Assembly (NCBI RefSeq): GCF_030704535.1
Contig: NC_081807.1
Coordinates: 971,001 to 1,035,000, forward strand
DNA: 64,000 nucleotides
DNA from: Vitis vinifera
Taxonomy: Eukaryota > Streptophyta > Magnoliopsida > Vitales > Vitaceae
Direction of reading: 5' to 3'
Below the pieces are notes generated by a model. It saw only the letters and a program-made list of their open reading frames with translations. It searched no databases and was not told where the DNA came from. Every line of letters starts with the position of its first letter. Positions within the stretch are counted from its first letter, which is position 1. The translations under genes were made by a program, and so were the position numbers. Below are positions 46,401 to 58,112 of this stretch, in pieces.

Positions 46401-47402
46401 CTTACTGGTACTTGCTAATAAAAAGGAGGACCTTTTAACAAAATCAAAACCTTCAATATGGCCTTTATGGAAATGAAGACCATATGAATCCTTAAAAATC
46501 ACAAAAATGCAACCAAAGAAAATAGCTTACACCTCCCCAAAACCCTCAAAAATAACTTCTAATAAAAATTTAAAAGTGATCAATGATCAGGGTATCACAA
46601 ACAATACTATAGACCGCACTTCAAATCATATCAAATCCTAATTAATAACTCAATAGATTACTCTTTATGCAGTGATAAACCCACTAACTCAAAATACACG
46701 CCAAAAACAAATTTATATACTGCATCAAAAGTTTTGAGTTACGCTGTTTTAGTTTCCAAAACGGAAACTTCAACTCAACTAAGCAAGATAGTTGAACTCT
46801 GTTAAGTAGAAACGGGCTTTAGTTTTTGTTGGTTCCCAAACAATGGAAAATCTAATTTCTTTTATTTTCATTCCCACGGCAACCCAACAGAGAAGGGGAA
46901 AAAACCCAAAAATAATAATAAAAAATTCTTCTTTCCCCAAAATAAAGAAAAATGCTTACCATACCAAAAAGAAAAATCAAATATTCAACTCATTAAAAAA
47001 AATAGGTAACAACGTCTGTTTTATCAAAATTCCAATCCGGAATCCCTAATAAACTCCAACCCTAATTTAAAAAGGGCAATCAATCGCATTGACTGCAGGG
47101 AAAAGAAAATTCAAAATCTTGCTAAATCCAATCTCACGAAATACACAGAAAAACAGAAACCCTAGAAATTTTCAATTACCAGCACAAGTTTTCTCCTTCA
47201 TGAGCTTGTAGATGAGAACACAGATTCCGATAGAGTGAACGGCCTCAGCTGCGACAAATAGATTATCGTGATCATGAACGACGATGCGGAGCAGCGCCAG
47301 CGCAGCCATGCCGGAGACGACGGCCAGGAAGGCCTTGACCTTGGGCGGTTGCCGCCGAACCCATGCGGACACGGTGTGGATCGGTCTTCGTGGAGGCCTC
47401 AT
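42914..47402 (-). CDS. ERD2-like (ER lumen protein-retaining receptor family) protein
   Basis: Six exons on the minus strand: 47402-47180, 45738-45539, 44119-43979, 43853-43773, 43174-43050 and 42962-42914, giving 272 aa with all phases consistent. It belongs to the KDEL-receptor superfamily (seven membrane spans). It is the longer plant ERD2-like branch, with an N-terminal extension, MRPPRRPIHTVSAWVRRQPPKVK, before the first span. Conserved stretches include AAEAVHSIGICVLIYKL, KTCAGLSLKSQELTA, EYDIHTLLD, RIFWAFCVYLEAVSVLPQL, PFTAHYVFALGVARFLSC and ADFCYYYIK. The C-terminus is GGQLVLRLPSGVV. Canonical ERD2 returns K/HDEL proteins from Golgi to ER; whether this branch binds such signals is unclear. 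Two introns exceed 1.4 kb. The start is fixed by the conserved N-terminus. Confidence 0.95.
43433..43462. repeat. Poly-A run (30 bases) in an ERD2-like intron
   Basis: An uninterrupted A30 in the intron between exons 4 and 5. It could be a slippage tract or the tail of an unrecognised retroposon. Confidence 0.9.
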
Positions 47403-47435
47403 GGCGGTGGTCCCTTTGTTTTCTGTTTTTGCCCT

Positions 47436-47460
47436 TGTTTGGCCGGCGAGAAAGTGAGGG
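47436..47460 (+). repeat. Leader-intron motif copy upstream of the ERD2-like start
   Basis: TTGTTTGGCCGGCGAGAAAG, then TGAGGG and an A run. It lies 35 bases 5' of the minus-strand start codon, opposite to the gene's orientation. Confidence 0.5.
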
Positions 47461-47631
47461 AAAAAAAAAAGGGCGAGGACGGAGAATCAGTGGGGCGTCC
47501 GGGTAAAAAAAATGAGATTTTGATTTGGATGTGTGATGAGTGTGAAAGGCTGAAAGCACTTTCGCTTTGTCGTCAAAGCTTCCAAAATCAGTGTGGAAAT
47601 AGAAAAATTGTAGGTGGACTTGGCGGCATTG

Positions 47632-47685
47632 AAACGACGTCGTTTAATTGTTCAGTAGACTTCTCTCGCTTCAACGACGTCGTTT
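47632..47685. promoter_or_regulatory. Two AAACGACGTCGTTT palindromes in the ERD2-like promoter
   Basis: A perfect copy at 47632-47645 and a 13/14 copy (CAACGACGTCGTTT) at 47672-47685. They lie 230-285 bases upstream of the start codon. Being symmetric they could drive either direction; no gene was found on the other side. Confidence 0.5.
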
Positions 47686-48267
47686 GGTGAATGACTGTTG
47701 CAAAATTATTATAAAATCCTCTACATCTTCGTGGATTCAGAGAATTTCTCGGTAGCTATCATCAGAGATTTCCTCCCGTTCAAATTTAATTATTAATTTG
47801 CAAATGCGACAATTATGAGAACCCAAACAGACCCCAAAACACTCGAAAAGAGTTTTTGACTTCTGAGTACCAATCCAAACAGACCTTTGTATGCATCTAT
47901 GCTTTAATAAAAAGTAAAAACCCATAAAGGCTGGTCACAGGCACTGATGCTTTTTTCATAACCCAGATAGCTACAAAAATTAAAAGAGTTGCAGACCAAG
48001 AACAGTGGCCCCCTGTCCTTGTTTGATTGTGGGCCCCGAGCAAATCTGAGCCTGGGACGATGCGCTTTTAATTTCCCATCAATCTGCTGCATTCAGCCTC
48101 TGGAATTTATATTCCCACAGCCTAACTTATTGTAGAAAATCAATGAAAATCTCTTCCAATTTTCTGTCCCAGCAACTTCTTTTTCCATTTTCAGAGAAAA
48201 TGAAAACCACCAGAACAGCAAAAAGAAAAAATGGGAGAAAGAATAAATGTGATTTCCCATATATAAA

Positions 48268-48304
48268 CAGAATACAGAATACAGAATACAGAATACAGAA
48301 TACA
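48268..48304. repeat. Five-copy (CAGAATA)n minisatellite in the invertase 3' UTR
   Basis: Five tandem CAGAATA units, about 100-140 bases past the invertase stop codon, so probably inside the transcript. Confidence 0.85.
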
Positions 48305-48406
48305 AACTACATGCTAAGATATCTTATTGGAATTTGGAAGAAGTGTGTTCTCACTTCTCAACTTGAAACTGAGGCTAAGGTAGAGAGGAAACAAGGAGAA
48401 ATAGTA

Positions 48407-51400
48407 TCAGAAGGTCCATGAGGCTGATCTTTTGATGAGGGGCTTCATCTGTTTGTCTTCCTCCAGTGAGATCATGCCCAGATGGGAAGGGTCCTCCAGC
48501 ATCATTTTGGCCACCAAGTAACCAGCAACCGACCAGGTTTGGAATTTTCGTGCCTGCTTCCCAATGAATCGACCGAGCTTTCCATCATAGTATTCTGGCC
48601 AGCTATCTTTCACCAACCTGCTCTCAGCAAGCTCAATGGCCCGTCTCGCAATCTGGGGGCGTCCAGTTTTGATGCAGGCAGCAGTGAGGAGCCATAGAAG
48701 CACTGCATCCATTAAAGAAATGCAATATAAATACTTCTGGCCAGGAATTTATGACAAAAATGAAAACTAGAACCAGACTGTTGAACTGTCATGTTCACTA
48801 TTCTCAGCAGGTGTATGTTTGGACAAAAATATATGAATTCTACGAGAAAATGTAATGAGTTTTTCCCTCTAGTATGATAATTCATTATGAACTGCAAAAT
48901 GAACTAGACTTTTGCAGTTTCCAAAACCGGGCATCCGCAGTTTGTTGTATGCTGATTTTGTGCCAAGAGGACCAAGAAAGAAGAAACATACCTGGCCAAG
49001 ATCCTCCATTGTGGTAACTCCACCTTGTATTTTTTGGATCACACCCTGTTACAATTCGCCATTCATGGCCTTCTATGGCAGGATAACAAACCTTTAATGG
49101 CATGTCTCCAACCAATTCCTCCCAACGTGATTCGATAAGATCCATAATTGCAGTGGATTGTTCAGGGGTTGCCAATGATGAGAGGATTGCAACACAGTTA
49201 CCCAAGCAAAACCAACGGAAGTCCATCCTGGCAGGGCTTACATTCCCGATGAAGTAGCCACCATAAGTTGGCATAAAATCAAAAATCCATTCAGGAATAG
49301 AATCAGGTATTACATTGAACTTGTTGACAGCAGTGTGAGAGTACTCTTCCGTTTTGTATCGATAAATATCATTAAGTTGCTTCATATCAAGCCAAAAATA
49401 ACTCCTCATGTGATAGCTTAAGGCATGCAGACGTTTAACTATCCGTTCTATGAACTCCTTACCCTGGTCATCTTGCTTAAGTAAAAGCAAAGCACATCTT
49501 AACGCCATAAAGAAAAGTGCTTGTATTTCAATGGGATACCCGTAAACACCCTGAACATAAACATATAGCAAAAAAAAAACAATAAGACAAACAAAATTTA
49601 AACAAAACAGAAGGGGAAAAAAACTGATAATCAGCACAGAAGATTACTCCAAATTACAGTTCCACAGTTACTGCGAATATGGAAGTTTAATTGTTAAGAG
49701 AGCCCGAAGCAGGGGCATGCCCTAGAATATTTGATACCAATTGTAGGAAACCCAAGACATATTTGATCCTTAAATTTTTGTTTCTTGATGAAATGGATGT
49801 TTTCATGTCAATGACAAAAATGCTTGCAGCGTCCTCTCTTCTTGTTAATAATCTTTAAGGTTCTATACATGACCTTGAGTTTCACAATTACTTGGTCCAA
49901 ATAGTCATGTGGTTGATTGATCTGCATCATGGTATTAACAATGTCCTACATGTTTTCTATACATTTCAGTCTTAATTTTTAGTTAATCTTTCTTTCCAAT
50001 ACCCGAAATGTTTGCGGTTGCATCCTATCATAGTTTGGGTCCAATTAATTTGGACAAAACTTCATTGAGTTGAATGGAGATGACTGTCCTACCAATGCAT
50101 CCATACAACTTCCTTCTCATATAGAGTAATTGCTCTCATAAGATTAAGAGCTTGTTTGAAAGTGATTTTGAAAAGGCTTTATGATGGAAATTAGGTGTTC
50201 GACAAACTTATGGAAATCACTTTAAAACATCTAGAGAATCGCTTAGTAGGTGATTCTTTCAAAAATTATTTTTTTGTTTTATTATTATACAACACATTAC
50301 TAAAAACACTATCAGAGCACTTTTTTTAATTTACATCCAAACACTGTGCTTCTCCTCAAAAGCGTTTCTAATGGAAGTGCTACAAACTAAAAGTGTTTAA
50401 GCTAGTGAAAGATCATATAATTATCAACCAATAACTATGTAGTAAATAAAAAATGGCAGAGCTCACCATTCTTCGATCAATCATACAGCACCCATCAGCA
50501 CAGAGAAGAGTAGGAAATGTGTCGAACCCCTCAGAAAGGCATAAAGTCAGAATAAGGCGCATACCCTTCTGGCATTCAGGCAGTTCAGCTAGGGTAGAGT
50601 CTCCTGTAGACTTTGTGTATGCCCGAAGCAGTATAATCCACCAAAATCCAGAATCAACAGGAGCCACTCTTCCTATTGCACTTTCACCAAAATCAGCTAT
50701 TAAAGTATCGGAGTTCCTGACTGGATCATGGAGTACTTTAAAACTGGCTGGCATTACACCCTCTCCAAGCTGGAAACGATCTACCTTTTTCTCCCAAGAT
50801 TGAAGGCGAAGAGTCTTTACGAGAAAGTTCCTTACAATTTCAGGTTCCCCATTCATCAGAAAAGCCAATGCGCTTGGGACAAAGTCTCTCACAAACACCT
50901 ATGAGATTAGAGAAAGTTAATAAATCACATTTTCCAACTTCACTGCCTCTGAAACTTGGGGCATGGATCGGTAATTAACCAAGAAAGAGAAGGAGCCTCT
51001 CCCTTACACATGTACAAGCTCAAAGAGAAGAACAATCAAGGGAAAACATTATTTATACAGGATTATACCATAATTCTATAAACCAGATGAACATGTCAGC
51101 TACCAAGCTTGTTAGTGCATAGGAAATAAAGAACAATGCTGCTTGTAGTATACTAGAATAGTCGAACCGAGAATCTATCAAACATGGGATAAGAGGGATA
51201 TAGAGCCATCACCTGATCATAGTTAAGTTCTTCGTCAGAATTATCTAAAGCAGCAATGGTGCCAACTGGTTTACCACGGAAAAAAACCAATGAACGCCTT
51301 AAACCTTCCCAAGCTTCGGCAAACATTGGGTGCGGCTCAAAGTCCATCGCTGACCTTGGTGTGTTAAACCCAGACCGTCTACATGGAGAAAATACGGTAT

Positions 51401-51644
51401 CAAGATGATCTATATTTCGGGAATAACTATCAATATTTCTGATGGAGAGCCGGGGTGACATTCCAACAGATAATTCGCTCAAGAATGACCTTTCATCGTA
51501 CGATCTCTGTCTCTCCATAGTCAAAGGCCTTGGCCTTTCAGAAAGTTTAGAGAAATCAATGTCTTCAGTTTCAGCCACTGTACTTGAAGAATCAATGTTT
51601 TTTATAGTTCCATTCTGACCCAATTTAGGGGAAAGCTCAGACAT
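48407..51644 (-). CDS. Neutral/alkaline invertase, cytosolic (GH100)
   Basis: Four exons on the minus strand: 51644-51213, 50898-50467, 49550-48992 and 48702-48407, giving 572 aa. It hydrolyses sucrose to glucose and fructose at neutral pH in the cytosol and supplies UDP-glucose for cell-wall cellulose. GH100 blocks are visible: [61 protein letters not shown] (with the catalytic-region Asp), [48 protein letters not shown] and [16 protein letters not shown]. No transit peptide is present; the N-terminus is polar with serine-rich [12 protein letters not shown], as in the CINV1/2 clade. The C-terminus RSASWTF matches the conserved site which in Arabidopsis CINV1 is phosphorylated and bound by 14-3-3. 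The ATG at 51644 is the only one fitting the family start. The leader upstream probably contains an intron. Confidence 0.96.
50148..50395. repeat. MITE-like AT-rich fragment in invertase intron 2
   Basis: The stretch starting AGCTTGTTTGAAAGTGATTT and ending near AAACACTGTGCTTCTC AAAAGCG resembles the AGTGTGTTTGA(G/T)AGTGATTTT repeats at 57010-57150. It has some inverted-repeat character (AAAATCACTTTAAAA). It is probably a decayed hAT-type MITE; the family is not certain. Confidence 0.35.
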
Positions 51645-51980
51645 TTCTAAAATTCTCAATCACAGAGAAAGGGTGATCCGGGCTGATTCAGTGTTCAACT
51701 ATCTGGTATTTGATGAATATAATTGAATCAGTCAAAAAAAAATTACAAGTACAAATATAAAAATTATAGACAAAGCTTTTCAGACATTGAATAAAACATC
51801 CAATACACAAGTACTCACAGAGTCACAGGTTTGAAGCAGCTCAAGGAAGTGAAGAACTGAGCAGCCAGAATAGCTTCTGTTTGGACAGGAAAAGTACGGA
51901 ACTGACCACACTCCAACTCCAATTAAATTGAAACATATAACATCTGAAATTTGAGAGATACAGGCATTACATAAGTCCTA

Positions 51981-52645
51981 TGTTTGGTCTCCAAGAACCA
52001 GGAAGAAAATTAGAGAACAAAACAAATGATAATTTAACCTCATGCCTCTACTTGGGTTTCAGAATTAGTGGTAAAACTGAAAAGAAAATGCTAGAAAACA
52101 CTCTGGAAAAGAAACCAAATCCAAACCTTTCGCTATCCTTTTCCTCATCCTTCCAACAGCCAGAAACAAAATCAACAAAACAATACTACCCAATCAGCCC
52201 CTGTGCTGGCCCGCAGTGAGGTTTTTCCTTTTTAGCCCTCTTTAAAAACCTTACTTTAGAAGAGCAGAACTTCAAATTCCACTCGTTTTGATTTCCAGAT
52301 TTTTCCCAGGACCCAAACATGAATCCGCAGAATTGAACAGAAACGTTAACGAAGGATCTCGCGAAAAACTAAGAAAACCAACTCAATCGAGCTCTTTTGC
52401 TTTTCTCTTCCAACCCATTCCCAGAATTATAAAACCATAAATTCAGCCCATTTTCTTTTCCAAAATTCCTCGGGAACCAAACATGAAACAGCTGGATGGA
52501 AGCTGAACAAAAACATTAATGCATAATCTTCAAAAACAAAAAACCCAACCAACCCAGTGCAAATATTTAGCAAAATTAAGCTTCTTTGCTTTCTCTAAAA
52601 CCATTCCCACTTCATATTCCAGGATTTTCTCATCAACCGAACATG
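51981..52645. repeat. Four leader-intron motif copies in the invertase leader
   Basis: TGTTTGGTCTCCAAGAACCA at 51981-52000 on the plus strand. On the minus strand: CATGTTTGGGTCCTGGGAAA (about 52300-52320), CATGTTTGGTTCCCGAGGAA (about 52467-52486) and CATGTTCGGTTGATGAGAAA (about 52626-52645). All follow the TGTTTGGTTGCTGAGAAA pattern with drift. Confidence 0.5.
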
Positions 52646-52861
52646 AATCACCACCATTAAACAAACCCATAAAATGCAACATCATTCAAAAAAAAAAAAC
52701 ACCAACAATTAAAAAAAAAAAAAAAATCCCATTTACCTTGATTCTTCAACTTCAACAGTGCATTAAAGATCAAAGAACAAACCTTAAAAAATTTACAGAA
52801 ATTAATAATAAATGAAATGAAAGAAACATTAACCACTGCTCACGTGTAACTTTATAAGGTA

Positions 52862-52893
52862 CCAGGTGACAGGTGACAGGCGACAGGCGACCT
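52862..52893. repeat. Short tandem (GGTGACA)n
   Basis: Four units of AGGTGACAGG/AGGCGACAGG type in the invertase promoter region. Confidence 0.75.
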
Positions 52894-53399
52894 GAGGAGC
52901 CGGTAAACTGCTGTGTAAGATTGGTAGAGGGTGACCGGCAGGTGCGTCATGCAAGAAGACCCGATCGGAGGGTGGAGCCCAACCGTCTATCTGGCCGCCA
53001 TTGATCTGACCATCCAAATTCTCTCTCAGAGTTTGAATCGAAAAAAAAAAAAAAAATGAAATTCAAAATTTTAGATCTGAAATTTATTTTGCATGGATTT
53101 CAATTCTTATTACCAGGACAAGAGATTCACTTTTTCCGGGACATACAACACGTATAATTAATTTTTTTGGAAATTATTTAATTATTTGCTAAATTTGTTA
53201 AGAAAATTATTATTTATTGTTTTATTATTATTTTGTCTTTTATGTTCTAAAACCCACTTTGACTCGCGAAAACATCTCATTTATTATTATTATTATTAAA
53301 AATAAAATTACTTAAAATTTATAAATATTTTTATTAATCATTCTTTTTTATAAAAAAAATTAAAAATTATTAGCTCCTTTAATTATAAAAAAAAAAAAA

Positions 53400-53900
53400 C
53401 AAATTAAATTTAGAAAGGGAACGAGAGGGGCACCGTCCCAATTCAAGATCCTCTGTGACTGCGGGCCACAGAGTACACCGACGTCAAAAGGGTACAACCG
53501 CACAGGAGAAAGTGGAAAGTGACGTGGAGGAACCTCATCGGTCAATGCATTGGGGTTCGGTCACTCAATAATGTGACGTCCCGCAGGCGATCCTGTGACT
53601 CCTGTCCACATTGTGCACGTGTACGGTTAGAAAATCCCGATAACACCGCCGGTAAAAGTTAGGTGAGTGTTTGAGAACTCTCTCTTTCTCTTACCCTCTT
53701 CTTCTTTTTTTCCCTTTTTTTTTTTTTTTTTTTAAAAAACTTTTTAGGGTTTTGTTTTATTTTTACAATTTCTATCGGCTTTCTTTGGTTGTGTGAATCT
53801 GTCGCAAGCTGCCATTCCACTGAGATGGCTGTCGTGTCTCTTTTGACTCTTTTCTTTTCTACATTCAGATTTTTTTTGCTTGTTGGTATGACTCTTGATA
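53400..53900 (+). promoter_or_regulatory. Promoter-like GC-richer island, orphan
   Basis: In a surrounding AT desert, 53400-53640 is GC-richer. It contains GTGACGTGG, TGACGTCC and GCACGTGT elements (bZIP-type cores). A pyrimidine patch (CTCTCTCTTTCTCTTACC) follows near 53680, then an ATG in good context at 53824 starting MAVVSLLTLFFSTFRF, which ends after about 30 codons. This could be the first exon of an unseen gene or a decayed promoter. Confidence 0.3.
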
Positions 53901-55600
53901 AAATACTTATTATTTAATCATTTAAATTAAATTATATTTAAGTTATTAACTTAAAATTTATTATTTATTTTTAAATATCAAATTCAAATTAACACATTTA
54001 TCTTCAATAATTTTAATTAATAATTAACCTCATTAATTTAAACTCATATTTATTTTTATTAATTTTAAATAATAAAACATTAATATTTAAAATTTAAATA
54101 TATAAGATAACCCTAAAAAATTTATTATAAAAAATAAATCATAAATTTAGAATTATAATTCTTGAGTATATTATATTCTTATTGGGATAGGCAAATGAAG
54201 CAAAAAATAATTTAAAATTAAGAATAAATTAATTATTTTGATTTAATATTTTAAATTATTATTTTTACTTTAAATTGTAATATTAAATTATTTATCAAAT
54301 ATAAATTATTAAGTCAATTAAGTCATTAAATTAATTTATTAAATAACTTCTAAATAAACATCTTTAAAAAATAACACTATTCCTCATTCTTCAATTTTCG
54401 TATTAATTTTTTTGAATGTGTCTTTCATACAATTACATAAATAGATAGAGCTCAATTTTTTTTTTTGACTTTTAGTAATTAATGTCTAAATCTTTATCTA
54501 AATTGGGCTAATATTTTTTTATTTAATTTTATTAAAATAAAAATAATAATTTAACTCGAAAAAAAAAAACTTCAAATGAAGGGTTAACAAATATTTCATA
54601 ATATCAAAATTATCATTTCAAAATTCCTATTCAATATCAACTTCAAGTTAAAATTAAAAATAAATAAATAAATAAGGGTTGTTTTTAATCATTGATGGAG
54701 GAAAAAAAAAAAAAAAAATCAAAAGTAATCTGAGTTATGCCCATGTGCAGGTAAAGTTACTCATTGGGGCCATTGCAGCTTTCCAACAAAACCTCAATTT
54801 TTAAATACCTTTTCACACACATGATTGTGGCTTTTTCTCTGCCAAAAATAAAATAAAATATTGAATAAAATAAAATAAAAGATTTATTTAATTTGATTAG
54901 TTAAACATAGAAATTAGGTGGGGGCAGTTCATGCACTAACCCGTGACCCGATTTATTATGTGCCAAAGTTTGTATTTAATTAAGCAAGTATTTAACTCAT
55001 TGCCCTCGACAAATTATAACTGTTTTCAAAAGCAGTTTTTTTAGTTATGTTTGAAGACTATTTTCAACAACAATTTTTTATTCTTAAAAAAAAAAATGTT
55101 TGATAATTAAAAACTATTTAAATAATGGTTTCAAAGAATATATTTTAATTTTTTTATATTGTTTTCTAAAATTTGTTTTAGAAAATAATTATATAAATAT
55201 ATAAAATGATTAAAAATAAAATATTGATTGTAAAAATTATTTTTAAAATATATTTAAAAACATTAAAAACGGTTTAAAACATTTTAGGTTTTCAAACATA
55301 CTTTTATTTTATAAAACACTATAGAACAATTTTATGAAAACGGTTATCAATCGGAACCTTAATATTTTATAAAAAAAATTATTTAGAGACATCAAATGTT
55401 TTTAATATTGTTAAATATATTTTAAAAAATATTTTTTATATCTAATGTTTTATTTTTAATTATCATCAATATTTATATAATTATTTTTTAAAACAATTCT
55501 ACAAACAATTAAAAACAACTAAAAATTTTTTTTTAAAAATAACATGTTTTCTATTTTAAAGTTTTTAATTGTCAAATATATTTATACCAAGGAATCCGCT
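53900..55600. other. AT-rich intergenic desert
   Basis: Long runs of A/T with TTTTAAAA/AAACAGTTTT-like motifs between 55010 and 55560 resemble decayed MITE sequence seen elsewhere in the window (for example 3520-3606). No gene was seen. Confidence 0.5.
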
Positions 55601-56580
55601 ATGGTAGCAGCAAGGTGGCCAGATATGACCGCTGCAGCCTGACTTACTCTCCTCCTTTCAGCTTGGGTTTCTCTGCCGCTTTTTCTACAGATTCTCCCAA
55701 AAAGCTAGCCTTCTCTGTTTCCTTTCACCTGCCAAAATTTAACTGTACCAGAGAGACCTCTCACAATTAGTCACAATTGAAGCCAACCCCCAACCACCAC
55801 TGTTTTCTAGCTGTCCCTCTCTTCCGGGCCCTCACCTCAAAAACCCCCCGTGATACCTTACTAGCAGCCCCACTAAACCTTCACAGTGCTTCCATTGAGT
55901 TCTTCCTCCTTCCTTATTTCCTGCAGAAAGGAAAATTCCAAGTCCCAGTGAGAGCCCCGCCCTTTTCTGACTTTTGCAGCCCCGTGTACATATATTTGCA
56001 GGTAGCTAGCTCCTTTTCTTCTCCACTTCTCTATTTTCCGCTCTTCCCAACTCCTGTTCACAGCTGCCGGAACTCTGGTTTCCCTTTTTCTTCAAACTTT
56101 TCTGCTCAAAAAAGCCTTCCAAACCAAAACTAGAGCCACCCCTCCCTCTAACAATCCACTGCATTTCCTTTATAACCAAACAGTACTCATTCTCCCTCTG
56201 ACCCCTAGCTGAAAAGAGAGCGACAATCTCTCTGAGCCCCTCCCAAGAAACTGCTGAAAGAGCCCTTTTCTAGGCAGCTAGCCTTCAGCTGAATCCCCAA
56301 GCAGCCTCCACATTAATTTTCCCACATGGTGCTCTCTGTATTTTCGTTCATTTTGGCCTTTGATCAGTACGTACGACTCTTTCATCCTCTATCCATGATC
56401 CATGCATCGAATACTCCAAGCAATGCAGCCACAAGTTCGTTTCTTTCATGCCTTCCCCTCCATGATCACATGCATATCAGACAGATACTCCAAGGGTTGC
56501 CACCACGTGATATTCTTCATTGCGCATCAGCCGCTCCATGTCTCCCTTGTTCTTGCACCTGGTATCTGACTTGATTTGAT
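55600..56580 (+). other. Pyrimidine-rich, GC-richer island of unknown nature
   Basis: Composition changes sharply at 55600 and reverts near 56580. The island is C/T-rich like a transcribed leader, with an open frame at 55777-56133 that lacks any family signature. It contains an imperfect direct repeat (CCATGATC...CATGCAT...ATACTCCAAG) at about 56394-56434 and 56460-56508. A noncoding RNA or the remains of a gene are both possible. No known microRNA was recognised. Confidence 0.35.
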
Positions 56581-56983
56581 GGTAGAGTTATGTTGATTAT
56601 GCATTGTTGGATTTGAGTCGTCAAAGGATCAAATCATTTCTTTTATACATTTTTTTTTCAAAATTTCAGGTTTTTTTTTTGAAGGAAAAAAAAAAAAAGT
56701 ATTGAGTTCAATAATAAAGATGAGGAGAAAATAAATTAATCATCTTTTTGAAAATATAAATTACATATGAATTATAGAGATAAATTTAATATAACTTATA
56801 ATTATTTTAATAGGGAATTTGTCACTTGGAAAAAGAGAAAAGGAAGTTATTTTCTCAAGCAATGACCTTAGAGTCTTAGACAATGTTTTTTTTTAAAAAA
56901 AAAAAAAAATTTACTAAATAGAAAATTATCATTTTTTATTGTCGGAGGTTTCCCAATTTACAAACTACTTATTCTCGTAAAAT

Positions 56984-57234
56984 TATATTAGAGTTCATTT
57001 GACAGTGATTAATAGTGTGTTTGATAGTAATTTTGAAAAATATTTATATTATTTTTAAAATTTTAAATATTAAAAATACCTTTTAGAATTACTCTATAAA
57101 ATTATATTAGAGTTCATTTGATAGTGATTAAGAGTGTGTTTGAGAGTGATTTTAAGAAATATTTATATTATTTTTAATATTTAAAATATAAAAAATTTTA
57201 AATATTAAAAACACTTTTTAGAATTACTCTGAAA
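56984..57234. repeat. Direct repeat pair just 5' of the Mutator-like element
   Basis: Copies at about 56984-57096 and 57102-57234 share ATTATATTAGAGTTCATTTGA, AGTGTGTTTGA(T/G)AGT, AAATATTTATATTATTTTTA and TTTTAGAATTACTCT in order. They are MITE-like. The core resembles 50148-50190 in the invertase gene. Confidence 0.6.
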
Positions 57235-57302
57235 ACACATTCTAAGTACCATTAGTATTTAACAAGAAATATAGAGGATATGTTACTACTATAAATAACA
57301 TT

Positions 57303-57374
57303 GGGAAAGTTATGTTTATAGGCTTCAAGAGACATATATGATTTTTGAAACCATATAATTGAAATATAGGTTTT
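57303..57374 (+). repeat. Left terminal inverted repeat of the MULE
   Basis: About 72 bases matching the reverse complement of 58113-58187, beginning GGGAAAGTTATG and immediately preceded by the 9-base target duplication. Confidence 0.85.
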
Positions 57375-58112
57375 ATCTAGTAATAAAAAAAATATTATAG
57401 ATTTCATGTACTATTTATTGTTTATATTTTAATTTTCAAAATTACCTTTTATTTTTTAAATTTATGAAATATTATATATATTTTTTTTGCTTTTTTTTTT
57501 TTTTCTCCCTTATCTGCCGCCGCTGCTGCCGCTGCTGCCGCCGTCGCCGCTCCCCCGTTCGTTTTCCGGGAACCATGCAAACCAAAAAAATTGCTTTTTT
57601 TTTTTGGCTCCTGTGTTTTCTGGATCTCCTCCCTCATTCTTTTTCCTGGAAAATTCACCCTCGTTTGATTTCCGAGAAAATCCATACAAAAACCCCCAAG
57701 GAAAACAAAAAAAAATTGCTTTTTTTTTTGCTTCCGTGTTTTCAACTCCGTCGCCGCCGCCCTCTCCTTCCCCCCCCCCCCCCCCCCCCCCTCTCCCCCG
57801 GCATTCGTTTTCTGGGATGATTGCTTCTCCCGTTTTTTGCTCCTGTGTTTTCTGGATCTGCTGCCGCCGTCCCCCCCTCCGGCATTCGTTTTCTGTCGCC
57901 GCCCCGCCCCATCCTCGTTTGCTTTCCGAGAAAATTCTTGCAAAACCCCCAAGGAAAACCAAAAAAATTGTTGTTTTTTTGCTCCCCATTTTTTGGATCT
58001 TGGATCTGCCGTGCGCCCCCAAGAGAAAAAAAAAAAAAAATTCCGGTAGGGTGACACTTAACCCCCAAGAGAAAGAAAATTATTTTCCGGTAGAGGCTTT
58101 AAGGGTAATTTC

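Larger units (their letters stand above)
47403..48406. other. Intergenic: ERD2-like promoter and invertase 3' UTR
   Basis: This holds the ERD2-like promoter (47403 to about 47700, with palindromes and a motif copy listed separately). A purine-mixed spacer follows, and then the invertase 3' UTR with a 7-base tandem repeat. No gene was seen. Confidence 0.6.
51645..53010 (-). other. Invertase leader / leader intron and promoter
   Basis: No coding frame is supported. Four motif copies (51981-52000, about 52297-52320, about 52465-52487 and 52625-52645) mark it as leader-intron sequence. A GGTGACAG-type short tandem lies at about 52862-52893, close to the presumed promoter. The exact transcription start is not determined. 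Confidence 0.45.

Noticed and set aside
48268-48304. Regular short repeat as a CRISPR-like array
   Set aside because: The 7-base units are directly abutting with no spacers; this is a minisatellite in a plant 3' UTR.
55777-56133. A 118-codon plus-strand frame in the pyrimidine-rich island
   Set aside because: No domain, biased composition typical of C/T-rich leaders, and no splice partners or conserved start context.
56215-56345. Possible miR535/miR156-like arms (GAGAGCGACAATCTCTCTGAG and GTGCTCTCTGTATTTTCGTT)
   Set aside because: Neither arm matches the mature sequence known for these families, and I could not pair them into a convincing stem.
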